From Actinomycetota bacterium (GTDB taxonomy: Bacteria; Actinomycetota; Humimicrobiia; Humimicrobiales; Humimicrobiaceae): 5,754 nt of DNA. This document shows, piece by piece, positions 1 through 5,754 of this stretch. Position 1 is the stretch's first letter. Every line of letters begins with the position of its first letter. The stretch lies in NCBI GenBank assembly GCA_003155275.1, contig PMCC01000113.1, positions 1 to 5,754 on the forward strand, given 5' to 3'. The notes beneath the pieces were generated by a model. The model did no database searches, had not been told where the DNA came from, and was given only the letters and a program-made list of their open reading frames with translations. Made by a program: the position numbers and the translations under genes.

Positions 1-15
1 AAAAAGAAAGTAATC

Positions 16-82
16 TTATCTGTTATAGGTATCAGGAAATAATAAAAGCAATTATTGTTTTTATAAGGAGGAGGTGAATACT
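16..82 (+). promoter_or_regulatory. Possible promoter region upstream of the operon (two weak candidates)
   Basis: Two sigma-70-like arrangements can be picked out by eye. The first is TTATCT at 16-21, a 16-base spacer and AATAAT at 38-43; its -10 matches 5 of 6 consensus bases and its -35 only 3 of 6. It would start transcription near base 50 and put both Shine-Dalgarno sequences in the leader. The second is TTGTTT at 55-60, a 16-base spacer and AATACT at 77-82 (4 of 6); it would start near base 90 and leave out the upstream Shine-Dalgarno. The region is so AT-rich that such matches arise by chance, and the true promoter may lie left of the window. Confidence 0.2.
69..77 (+). promoter_or_regulatory. 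Orphan perfect Shine-Dalgarno (AGGAGGTGA) in the leader
   Basis: AGGAGGTGA is a full complement to the 16S rRNA 3' tail. No ATG or TTG lies 5-10 bases downstream. The only start-like codon is the GTG at 74-76, which overlaps the site and opens a frame of eight codons ending in TAG at 98-100. It may be a ribosome standby site, the start of a tiny leader peptide, or a relic. The sequence is certain; the role is unknown. Confidence 0.4.
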
Positions 83-114
83 AGACAGTATCAAATATAG
101 TAAAAAATTTTAAA

Positions 115-121
115 AAGGAGG
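115..121 (+). promoter_or_regulatory. Strong ribosome binding site of the binding-protein gene
   Basis: AAGGAGG is followed by a 5-base spacer (CAAAA) and then the GTG at 127. It fixes this GTG as the start codon. It is the strongest correctly spaced ribosome site in the window, which fits the high expression usual for binding proteins relative to their permeases. Confidence 0.85.
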
Positions 122-126
122 CAAAA

Positions 127-1482
127 GTGAAGAGGACGATTATCTGGTTTCTCTTAGCAGTTTTCTTAGTAACAATTTCTTTTGTTGGAGTGAGCTGCAA
201 AACAGCTGCAGTTAGCACAGAGACGGCCGGTGAAACTGCGGCTTCAGCTGCAACAACTGCAGCAGGCGCAGAAACAACAGCAGCATCAGGAAAAGAAGTA
301 GTAACCCTGAAATCTCTGTTTATGAGCCAGGCAGGCTACAGTGAAGACGATATCAGGAATATAACCAATTCGTTTATGGAAGCAAATCCCAATATAAAAG
401 TTGATTTAACTTTTGTAGCATATGAGAATTTGCATGACAAGATAGTAACTTCTGCATCAGCAGGTTCCGGAGGTTATGATACCATACTGATAGATACAGT
501 TTGGCCCGCAGAATTTGCATCAGCAGGATTTTTACTGGATATTACAGATAAAGTCTCAAAGGAAATGACGGATGACATATGGCCCGCTGCATTAAAGGCA
601 GTCACGTGGGAGGACAAACTTGTTGGAATGCCATGGCTAAATGATGTGGAATACTTTTATTATAATGAAAAAATGATTAAACAGGCAGGTTTTGATGCAC
701 CGCCAAAGACATGGACCGAATTAATAGAACAATCAAAAGTATTAAAAGAGAAAGGTATAGCAGAATATCCGTTTATTGATGAATGGGCGCAGGAAGAAGC
801 GCTGACTGCACAATATACCCAATATCTATATGCTTTTGGCGGTGAATTCTTTGATAAAGATTTCAACCCTTTATTCAATAAGGGTGGAGGATTGAAGGCC
901 CTTGAGTTTATGGTAAATAACACAAAGGCAGGATATATAAATCCTGCATCAATCGAAAGTTCCTGGGAAGCATGCAGAAATGTTTTTTCACAGGGTAAAT
1001 CAGCATTTTGTTTAAATTTTACCTATATGTGGGGTCTTGTAAACAATCCCGATGAATCTAAAATTGTCGGTGATGCAAAACTGGCATTGATGCCTGGAGA
1101 AAGTGCAACAAGTGTAACACTAAACGGCGGAATGGGGTTGGGGATTTTCAGCAAAACCAAATATCCTGATGAAGCCTGGGAATATGTTAAATATTTAAGC
1201 AGTAAGGAAGTTCAAAAGAATTATTCCAAGAATGCCTTACCAATATGGATGTCACTTTTTGATGATCCAGTTGTAAAACAGGCTCAGCCGGATTTGGTGG
1301 ATTTATCAAAAGAACAGTATAAATATATTATAAACAGGCCGATTGTTCCCTGGTATTCTGCACTGTCAAGACAATTTCAAATTGAGATACACAGTGCTAT
1401 TCTAGGAGAAAAAACTCCACAGGAAGCGCTTGATGCGGTCGCAAAGACAGCAGCAGACTTAAAGGCACAGTTCAGTAAGTAA
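127..1482 (+). CDS. ABC transporter extracellular sugar-binding lipoprotein (family 1 SBP)
   Basis: This is the ligand-capturing subunit of a carbohydrate ABC importer (CUT1-type), 451 residues, normal length for family 1 binding proteins. Residues 1-23 form a signal peptide: Lys-Arg, then a hydrophobic core. Cys24 (context GVSC) is the likely lipidated residue, although Gly at -3 makes the lipobox atypical. Residues 26-56 are an Ala/Thr/Glu-rich linker lifting the lobes off the membrane. The mature fold begins near Val58, and the early lobe carries a YDTILID strand (117-123). Trp and Tyr are plentiful (W126, W170, Y178, Y179, W280, W302, W349, W409), as expected for stacking against sugar rings. 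GGMGLGIFSK (334-343) followed by a PDEAWEYVKYL helix is typical of the C-terminal part of this family, and the last helix (ALDAVAK...) is the usual ending. Start GTG is set by the ribosome site at 115-121. It heads the operon and feeds the two permeases downstream. The class is secure; the ligand is not readable. Confidence 0.93.
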   Translation: MKRTIIWFLLAVFLVTISFVGVSCKTAAVSTETAGETAASAATTAAGAETTAASGKEVVTLKSLFMSQAGYSEDDIRNITNSFMEANPNIKVDLTFVAYENLHDKIVTSASAGSGGYDTILIDTVWPAEFASAGFLLDITDKVSKEMTDDIWPAALKAVTWEDKLVGMPWLNDVEYFYYNEKMIKQAGFDAPPKTWTELIEQSKVLKEKGIAEYPFIDEWAQEEALTAQYTQYLYAFGGEFFDKDFNPLFNKGGGLKALEFMVNNTKAGYINPASIESSWEACRNVFSQGKSAFCLNFTYMWGLVNNPDESKIVGDAKLALMPGESATSVTLNGGMGLGIFSKTKYPDEAWEYVKYLSSKEVQKNYSKNALPIWMSLFDDPVVKQAQPDLVDLSKEQYKYIINRPIVPWYSALSRQFQIEIHSAILGEKTPQEALDAVAKTAADLKAQFSK

Positions 1483-1507
1483 GAAACAGGAAAAGGATGT
1501 AATTTGC

Positions 1508-1536
1508 CGGGGGATCGATATTGTGCCGATCCCCCG
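1508..1536 (+). promoter_or_regulatory. Perfect 10-bp stem-loop between binding protein and permease genes
   Basis: CGGGGGATCG (1508-1517) pairs without mismatch with CGATCCCCCG (1527-1536) around a 9-base loop. It is the most GC-rich and stable structure visible in an otherwise AT-rich window. The following bases (TAATCCGG) are not a U-tract, so it is not a standard intrinsic terminator. In many sugar ABC operons a stem-loop at this place protects the 3' end of the binding-protein message or causes partial termination, giving binding protein in excess over permease (known for malE-malF). I infer the same here. The rest of the 109-base gap is AT-rich and holds only a short palindrome, ATCCGGAT (1539-1546). 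Confidence 0.7.
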
Positions 1537-1591
1537 TAATCCGGATTTGATGTTATTGGTTGATATTATTTATAAATAAATTAGAAATTTT

Positions 1592-2476
1592 ATGAAAACA
1601 AGTTCGATGTCACAAAAAAAACTTGCTCTTATCCTGGTAATCCCTGCAGTTGTTGTAATCTTTGGGATTGTCATATATCCATTGCTAAATGCTTTATATC
1701 AAAGCTTTTTTAATACCAACCTGGCATATCCTCTACTGACTAAATTCATTTGGCTGCAGAATTATTTAAGTGTTTTTAAGGATATCTATTTTTGGAAATC
1801 CCTCTATAATACGGTTTATTTTACGATTATATCAATGGTTTTGGAGTTAATTTTTGGATTCATAGTTGCCCTGGTATTAAATGAAAAGTTTTTCATGAAA
1901 TGGCTCGTTCGAACGTTAATAATAATTCCATGGGCTATACCTCCTGTAGTTAATGCGACTGTATGGAAATGGATTGCAAATTCAGAATATGGCAGCCTAA
2001 ATTCAATCCTGAAATCATTGGGAATAATAAAAGAATACCGGATATGGCTCTCAGACCCTTTCTGGTCAATGATGATAATTATACTGGCGGATGTCTGGAA
2101 ATATACGCCGCTTGTAGCCATAATGCTGCTGGCTGCGTTACAGACAATTCCGGAAGATTTATATGAAGCAGCAAAAATTGATGGCGCCAACTCATTCAGA
2201 AGGACCATTAGTATAACTATTCCTCTGATAAAGCCTACAATTATTGTTGTGCTTATACTCAGAACGTTTGAGGCGTTTAAGGTATTTGATTTAGTTTTTG
2301 TCATGACCAGAGGAGGTCCTGCTTTCAAGACAACAGTTGTTTCCTATTTCACATATCTTGAGACATTCAGCCAGCTGAATATCGGTAGGGGGTCTGCAAT
2401 TGCATATATAATAGTTATTTTCATGAGTATTTTATCATATCTTTATATACGAAGTATGAAGGACAATATTAATTAA
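1592..2476 (+). CDS. ABC sugar transporter permease, MalF/UgpA-type
   Basis: Inner-membrane permease, 294 residues, the usual length for the MalF-like half of a CUT1 importer without MalF's extra N-terminal segments. Hydrophobic spans lie at about 11-36, 73-98, 106-128, 158-183, 209-228 and 267-287, giving six helices. The cytoplasmic EAA loop that docks the ATPase is clear: YEAAKIDGAN (191-200), then a Pro-containing segment ITIPLIKP (208-215). TRGGP (239-243), typical of this subfamily, follows. The ATG at 1592 has no recognisable Shine-Dalgarno; an alternative ATG at 1607 (Met6) is no better, so the longer form is kept. It is preceded by the stem-loop gap and followed after 11 bases by its partner permease, with which it should form a heterodimer. 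No ATPase gene is in the window. Confidence 0.93.
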   Translation: MKTSSMSQKKLALILVIPAVVVIFGIVIYPLLNALYQSFFNTNLAYPLLTKFIWLQNYLSVFKDIYFWKSLYNTVYFTIISMVLELIFGFIVALVLNEKFFMKWLVRTLIIIPWAIPPVVNATVWKWIANSEYGSLNSILKSLGIIKEYRIWLSDPFWSMMIIILADVWKYTPLVAIMLLAALQTIPEDLYEAAKIDGANSFRRTISITIPLIKPTIIVVLILRTFEAFKVFDLVFVMTRGGPAFKTTVVSYFTYLETFSQLNIGRGSAIAYIIVIFMSILSYLYIRSMKDNIN

Positions 2477-2487
2477 GGGCCGATATT

Positions 2488-3339
2488 ATGAAAATTAATT
2501 TAAAATATAGAAGCAAGAGAGTTTTTCTGTATGTTTTGATAATTATTATTTTATTTTTTACTCTTGCTCCTTTTTTGTGGACCATAATTTCCAGCATATC
2601 CACCAATCAGGAACTTCTTTCTGCTCCAATACATATAATTCCCCAGAACCCGACTTTTGAAAGATACAAAGGTATTTTTACGTCCACTGATACAAAAATG
2701 GTAGCCTTTAAAAGAGGTATTATAAATAGCTCAATTATTGCCTGTGGAGTTACAGTGCTATGCCTGGTAATTGGCACTTTTGCCGGCTATGCTTTTGCAA
2801 GACTGAATTTTCCAAGAAAAAATATGACTTTACAGGTATTTCTTTTTACGAATATGATTCCTCCGATTGTCATAATAATTGCAATTTATTTTATTTTTTC
2901 CAAATTAAAGCTGCTGGATTCAGTTTTTTCATTAATATTCCTGTATTCTTCATTTATTTTGCCATTCATAATATGGATGATGAGGTCATATTTTCTTACT
3001 ATTCCAAAAGACCTTGAGGAAGCCGCCATGATAGATGGGTGCACAAGGATAGGCGCTCTATTCAGGATAATGATTCCATTATCGACTCCTGGCCTGGTTG
3101 CAAACGGAATTCTGGCATTTTTAATGTCATGGGAAGAATTTCTTTTTGCCCTGATCCTGACAACCGATAAAGCAAAAACCATTACTGTGGCCATTGCCGA
3201 ATTTACAGGCAAACAATACGTCGACTATGGCATGATGGCGACAGGAGGAGTGGTAGGTGCCATAGTACCGGTTTTAATAACATTAATATTTGGAAAATAT
3301 ATTATTAAAGGGCTGACATCGGGGGCAGTAAAAGGCTAA
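2488..3339 (+). CDS. ABC sugar transporter permease, MalG/UgpE-type
   Basis: Second inner-membrane permease, 283 residues, normal for MalG-like subunits. Hydrophobic spans lie at about 12-35, 80-105, 114-138, 144-168, 197-222 and 250-273. The EAA loop reads LEEAAMIDGC (176-185), followed by FRIMIPLSTPG (192-202). The C-terminus ends KGLTSGAVKG (274-283), a hallmark tail of MalG-family permeases, so the protein is full length. A moderate ribosome site AAGGG (2475-2479), overlapping the stop of the preceding permease, lies 8 bases before the ATG. The 11-base spacing implies translational coupling and a 1:1 heterodimer with that permease. Confidence 0.94.
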   Translation: MKINLKYRSKRVFLYVLIIIILFFTLAPFLWTIISSISTNQELLSAPIHIIPQNPTFERYKGIFTSTDTKMVAFKRGIINSSIIACGVTVLCLVIGTFAGYAFARLNFPRKNMTLQVFLFTNMIPPIVIIIAIYFIFSKLKLLDSVFSLIFLYSSFILPFIIWMMRSYFLTIPKDLEEAAMIDGCTRIGALFRIMIPLSTPGLVANGILAFLMSWEEFLFALILTTDKAKTITVAIAEFTGKQYVDYGMMATGGVVGAIVPVLITLIFGKYIIKGLTSGAVKG

Positions 3340-3404
3340 AGAACCCGGATAGTAAAAAGAATATAAAGTGAATAATTAATAGAATTATTGTCCCAGTAAA
3401 ACAA

Positions 3405-4361
3405 ATGAGCAAACAAGTAATTTTAATTGGAGATATAAATATAGATTTATCCCTGAAGGGCATCAGGAATATTTCAGAAATAAAACTAGGCGCGGAACTG
3501 GGTATAGATGAATATACTTTTGATATCGGCGGCTCAGGCTTTAATTTTATTAAAGCATTGAACAGCTTTGGAGTAAAAACAGATTTTTATGGGAAAATAG
3601 GCAATGACTTTTTTGGACATAATATAAAGGAACATTTAAAAAATAATAAAATAAACAATTCACTGATTATTAGTGATGAAATTAAAACTGGTATAACTAC
3701 CATGATACCGATTAAAAAAAACAGATTTTTTTTTACTTATAGCGGCGGAAATGAATATTTGGGCATAAACGACCTTGATTTCGGGAAGATAGACCGGTTT
3801 GATCATGTACACTTAAGTTCCTATTATCTTTTAAAAAGCCTTCAACCGGATTACATTACTATCTTAAAAAAAATTAAAGCAAACAAAAAAATTACAATTT
3901 CTTTTGATATCGGGTTTGACCCTCTCAGAAATTGGCAAAGTGAGAAAGTTTTTGAGATTTTAAAATATGTGGATATTTTTTTACCCAATGAAACAGAAGC
4001 TTTAAATATCACAAAATCAAAAAACATAGAAAAAGCGCTGAATATACTTGCAGCTCAATGTGAAATTGTCATAGTCAAGCTCGGTCCCAAGGGGTTAACA
4101 GCCAGCACAAAAAGAAATACCGGAAGCGAAACAATTAGCCTTTTGCCATATGATGTGAAAGTGGCAGATACTTCATGCAGCGGGGATTGTTTTGATGCAG
4201 GTTTTATATATGGATTTTTAAACGGTTATGGTTTTCAAGACTCGCTGGATCTTGCCAATGGCTGCGGTTCCCTGCAGGCCAGTAAACTGGGCAGTTATAA
4301 ATTTAAGGATTTGAGTGAAATCGTTGACTTCATGAAAGTTACGAAAAAAGTAATAAAATAA
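3405..4361 (+). CDS. PfkB/ribokinase-family sugar kinase
   Basis: Cytoplasmic ATP-dependent sugar kinase, 318 residues, normal for the family and somewhat longer than FrlD-type kinases. The N-terminal strand VILIGDINIDLS (5-16) places the substrate-binding Asp motif. The first PfkB signature is GGSGFNFIKALNSFG (42-56). NETE (195-198) is the NxxE Mg/phosphate motif, and KLGPKG (225-230) the usual strand-turn before the ATP site. The second signature is DTSCSGDCFDAGF (255-267), with catalytic base Asp261. The usual anion-hole sequence GAGD is CSGD here, so the first Gly is replaced by Cys258. The ATG at 3405 has no Shine-Dalgarno, but the family's N-terminal strand begins at once, so the start is well placed. 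Position after the transporter and before the SIS enzyme suggests it phosphorylates the imported sugar or sugar conjugate (as FrlD does for fructoselysine). Fructokinase- or tagatose-type specificity cannot be excluded. Confidence 0.9.
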   Translation: MSKQVILIGDINIDLSLKGIRNISEIKLGAELGIDEYTFDIGGSGFNFIKALNSFGVKTDFYGKIGNDFFGHNIKEHLKNNKINNSLIISDEIKTGITTMIPIKKNRFFFTYSGGNEYLGINDLDFGKIDRFDHVHLSSYYLLKSLQPDYITILKKIKANKKITISFDIGFDPLRNWQSEKVFEILKYVDIFLPNETEALNITKSKNIEKALNILAAQCEIVIVKLGPKGLTASTKRNTGSETISLLPYDVKVADTSCSGDCFDAGFIYGFLNGYGFQDSLDLANGCGSLQASKLGSYKFKDLSEIVDFMKVTKKVIK

Positions 4362-4381
4362 AATAAATAAATAAGTAAAAG

Positions 4382-4388
4382 AAAGGGA
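4382..4388 (+). promoter_or_regulatory. Ribosome binding site of the SIS-domain gene
   Basis: AAAGGGA lies 7 bases before the ATG at 4396, in the 34-base AT-rich gap after the kinase. It is a moderate match to the Shine-Dalgarno consensus and supports this ATG as the start. Confidence 0.5.
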
Positions 4389-4395
4389 AAATTTT

Positions 4396-5451
4396 ATGGA
4401 TAATTTTAGTATTTATGGAGAGATCCATGATCAGCCTGAAACCTGGAAATCAATTATAAGAAGTTTCAGGAAAGAAGAGCAAAAAATAAAAGAATTTCTT
4501 GGTAAGAAAGATACTTTTATATTTTCCGGCTGCGGCTCCGGCCATAATGCTTCGGTTTATTCAAAAAATATAAGTGAGTTTTTTTTAGATAAAGTCTGCC
4601 ATGATTATCAGGCTTCCGAGATAAAATTCTATGCGCCTGAAATCTTCAGTAAAGGTAATATCCAAAATACAGTTACTTTCCTTTTTTCAAGGTCTGGCGA
4701 GACAACTGAGACTGTCGATGCTCTCAAAAATATCATAAAGAATAAATTTTCAACTTCTTTTGGTATAACATGCTATGAAAATAGCTTTTTATATAAAAAC
4801 TGTGATTATTCTTTTTCCCTCGCTGATGCTAACGAAAAAGCAGTAACTACCACAAAGTCTTTGACCTCTATGGATCTATTATCGATTCTGATTTTTAATT
4901 CCATATCAAAAGGTGTTGATTTTACAGAAAGCATCGACAAACTGCCGGATTTATGTAAAAAAGTAATTGAAAATTTTGAAGGACTGGCAAAAAAAATAGG
5001 CGAAACAGATAAGATCAATAAGTTTTTTCTTTTGGCCAACATGCCGAATTTCGGTATTGCGAGAGAGTCAAAATTAAAACTGCTGGAAATGACTCTTAGC
5101 TGGGCCGATTGCTTTAATACTCTTGATTTCAGGCATGGCCCAAAAGCGGTAATTGATAAAAACTCTCTTGTTGCAATATTTCTTACCGATAAGGGAATTG
5201 AATATGAATTGCAGGTTTCAAAAGAAATGAAAGAATTGGGAGCCGAATTACTTATATTTGGAGATAAGGTCCCTGAAAGTTTTTACGGGCTGACAGAAAA
5301 CATTGTGGACTTGAGTGAAAATGTAAGCGAGTGGATAAGAGGAATATTGTTTTTGCCTTTTATTCAACTATTAAGCTATTACAAAGCGCTTAAGAAGGGG
5401 CTTGATCCGGATAATCCGAAAAATCTTTCATATTTTGTAGAAATCAAATAA
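4396..5451 (+). CDS. Double SIS-domain sugar-phosphate isomerase/deglycase (GlmS-C/AgaS/FrlB-like)
   Basis: Cytoplasmic enzyme of 351 residues, close to FrlB-type deglycases (about 330-340) and shorter than AgaS. The N-terminal IYGEIHDQPETW (6-17) is typical of the group. The first SIS domain (about 35-170) shows FSGCGSGHNAS (43-53), the phosphate-binding SRSGETTETVDAL (98-110) and EKAVTTTKS (147-155). The second (about 205-335) shows ESKLKLLEMT (224-233) and NTLDFRHGPKAVID (241-254). Glu231 and His247 fall at the positions and spacing of the catalytic Glu/His pair of GlmS isomerase and FraB/FrlB deglycases. The end, LDPDNPKNLSYFVEIK, is the family's usual tail, so the gene is complete. There is no glutaminase domain, so it is not a GlmS synthase. 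Coming after a PfkB kinase, it likely acts on the kinase product: deglycation of a 6-phosphofructosamine or isomerisation/deamination of an amino-sugar phosphate. Which of these is unresolved. Confidence 0.88.
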   Translation: MDNFSIYGEIHDQPETWKSIIRSFRKEEQKIKEFLGKKDTFIFSGCGSGHNASVYSKNISEFFLDKVCHDYQASEIKFYAPEIFSKGNIQNTVTFLFSRSGETTETVDALKNIIKNKFSTSFGITCYENSFLYKNCDYSFSLADANEKAVTTTKSLTSMDLLSILIFNSISKGVDFTESIDKLPDLCKKVIENFEGLAKKIGETDKINKFFLLANMPNFGIARESKLKLLEMTLSWADCFNTLDFRHGPKAVIDKNSLVAIFLTDKGIEYELQVSKEMKELGAELLIFGDKVPESFYGLTENIVDLSENVSEWIRGILFLPFIQLLSYYKALKKGLDPDNPKNLSYFVEIK

Positions 5452-5480
5452 TTTTATCAACAATATTTTTAGAAAAAATC

Positions 5481-5754
5481 ATGATAAAAAATGAGATTTT
5501 AAAAATCAAGATTGCCAAACTTTTCTATCAAAACGGTTTTTCCAAGATTGAAATCGGGGAAAAGTTAAGGATTTCCAGGTTAAAAGTTGCAAGCTTACTG
5601 GAGGATGCTGTTACGGATGGGATTGTGAAAATAACAATAAATGAGCCCGAGAATTATTATATCGACCTTGAAAATAAAATTGAGAAGAAATTCGGCATTC
5701 ATAGAGCCGTTATAATCGAGACCGGTGTAAATTATGAAGAAACGAAAAGATATA
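5481..5754 (+). CDS. SorC-family transcriptional regulator, N-terminal part (cut by window end)
   Basis: An open frame of 91 codons starts at the ATG at 5481 and continues past the right edge, so only the DNA-binding part is visible. Residues 11-53 form a winged helix-turn-helix typical of SorC/DeoR-like sugar regulators: IAKLFYQNGFSKIEIGEKL, then a recognition helix (about 32-42) and DGIVKITI (47-54). The stretch from about 62, LENKIEKKFGIHRAVIIE, matches the start of the sugar-phosphate-binding domain of SorC proteins. The start has no Shine-Dalgarno, but roughly ten residues before the helix-turn-helix is normal for the family. It lies 29 bases after the SIS gene on the same strand, probably in the same transcript, and likely controls the operon in response to a phosphorylated intermediate. 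The family call is good; operator and effector are unknown. Confidence 0.8.
   Translation, partial: MIKNEILKIKIAKLFYQNGFSKIEIGEKLRISRLKVASLLEDAVTDGIVKITINEPENYYIDLENKIEKKFGIHRAVIIETGVNYEETKRY

Noticed and set aside
49..57. CAATTATTG palindrome upstream of the operon as a regulator operator
   Set aside because: The same 9-mer occurs inside both permease genes (2238-2246 and 2732-2740), so it is not specific to the control region and is expected in AT-rich DNA.
44..62. A-rich/T-rich hairpin in the leader as a terminator of an upstream gene
   Set aside because: The 8-bp stem has one G:C pair, one G:T wobble and a 3-base loop, too weak to call a terminator.
660..923. Minus-strand open frame of 87 codons, with similar ones at 2886-3212 and 4806-5042
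   Set aside because: All are fully inside well-supported + strand genes and show no family motifs; they are shadow frames.
1963..2166. Small + strand frames inside the permease genes (also 2760-3017)
   Set aside because: They overlap the conserved permease frames, including membrane helices or the EAA loop, and have no plausible product.
1816..2328. A 170-codon open frame on the minus strand
   Set aside because: It lies wholly antisense to the MalF-like permease. Its translation has no recognisable domain and it is explained by the codon composition of a hydrophobic membrane protein gene.
3371..3389. AATAATT/AATTATT inverted repeat in the gap before the kinase
   Set aside because: Seven A:T pairs only, with no U-tract; easily a chance product of AT-rich intergenic sequence.
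4396..5451. SIS gene as glutamine-fructose-6-phosphate aminotransferase (GlmS)
   Set aside because: The N-terminal glutaminase domain with its catalytic Cys is absent; the protein is only the double-SIS isomerase-like half.

Overview
The window is a compact, one-strand carbohydrate-utilisation operon from a low-GC bacterium (AT-rich by eye, with A/T-biased third codon positions and intergenic gaps). All six genes read on the + strand: a sugar-binding lipoprotein (127-1482), two ABC permeases of the MalF/MalG type (1592-2476 and 2488-3339), a PfkB/ribokinase-family sugar kinase (3405-4361), a double-SIS-domain sugar-phosphate isomerase/deglycase (4396-5451), and the first 91 codons of a SorC-type transcriptional regulator that runs off the right edge (5481-5754). 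Gaps are 109, 11, 65, 34 and 29 bases. No convincing intrinsic terminator lies between the genes, so one transcript through all six is plausible.

The genes fit one route. The lipoprotein captures a sugar or sugar conjugate outside the membrane and the permease pair moves it in. The PfkB kinase probably phosphorylates it, and the SIS enzyme isomerises, deaminates or deglycates the phosphorylated product toward glycolysis. The regulator probably senses a phosphorylated intermediate. No ATPase is present, so the importer must borrow one encoded elsewhere (the MsmX/MsiK arrangement). The gene set recalls the Bacillus subtilis frl (fructosamine/Amadori product) operon: binding protein, two permeases, PfkB kinase, SIS deglycase and shared ATPase. 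That makes an Amadori-compound or amino-sugar substrate the leading hypothesis, but the substrate cannot be read from the sequence. The regulator is SorC-like rather than the GntR type known from frl loci.

The first 126 bases are a leader with two Shine-Dalgarno sequences. One, at 115-121, serves the binding protein. The other, at 69-77, is a perfect anti-SD match with no ordinary start codon after it, only a GTG overlapping it that opens an 8-codon frame. The 109-base gap after the binding-protein gene holds a perfect 10-bp GC-rich stem-loop (1508-1536) without a U-tract, as expected for an element that raises binding protein over permease.

Taxonomy is uncertain. AGGAGG-type ribosome sites, a lipoprotein-like binding protein and an Ala/Thr/Glu-rich 'ETTAA' linker would suit a Firmicutes-like organism or an uncultured low-GC lineage such as Atribacterota or the Humimicrobiia-type Actinomycetota. 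This is a weak impression from memory, not a demonstrated placement. I saw no tRNA, rRNA, CRISPR array or mobile element.
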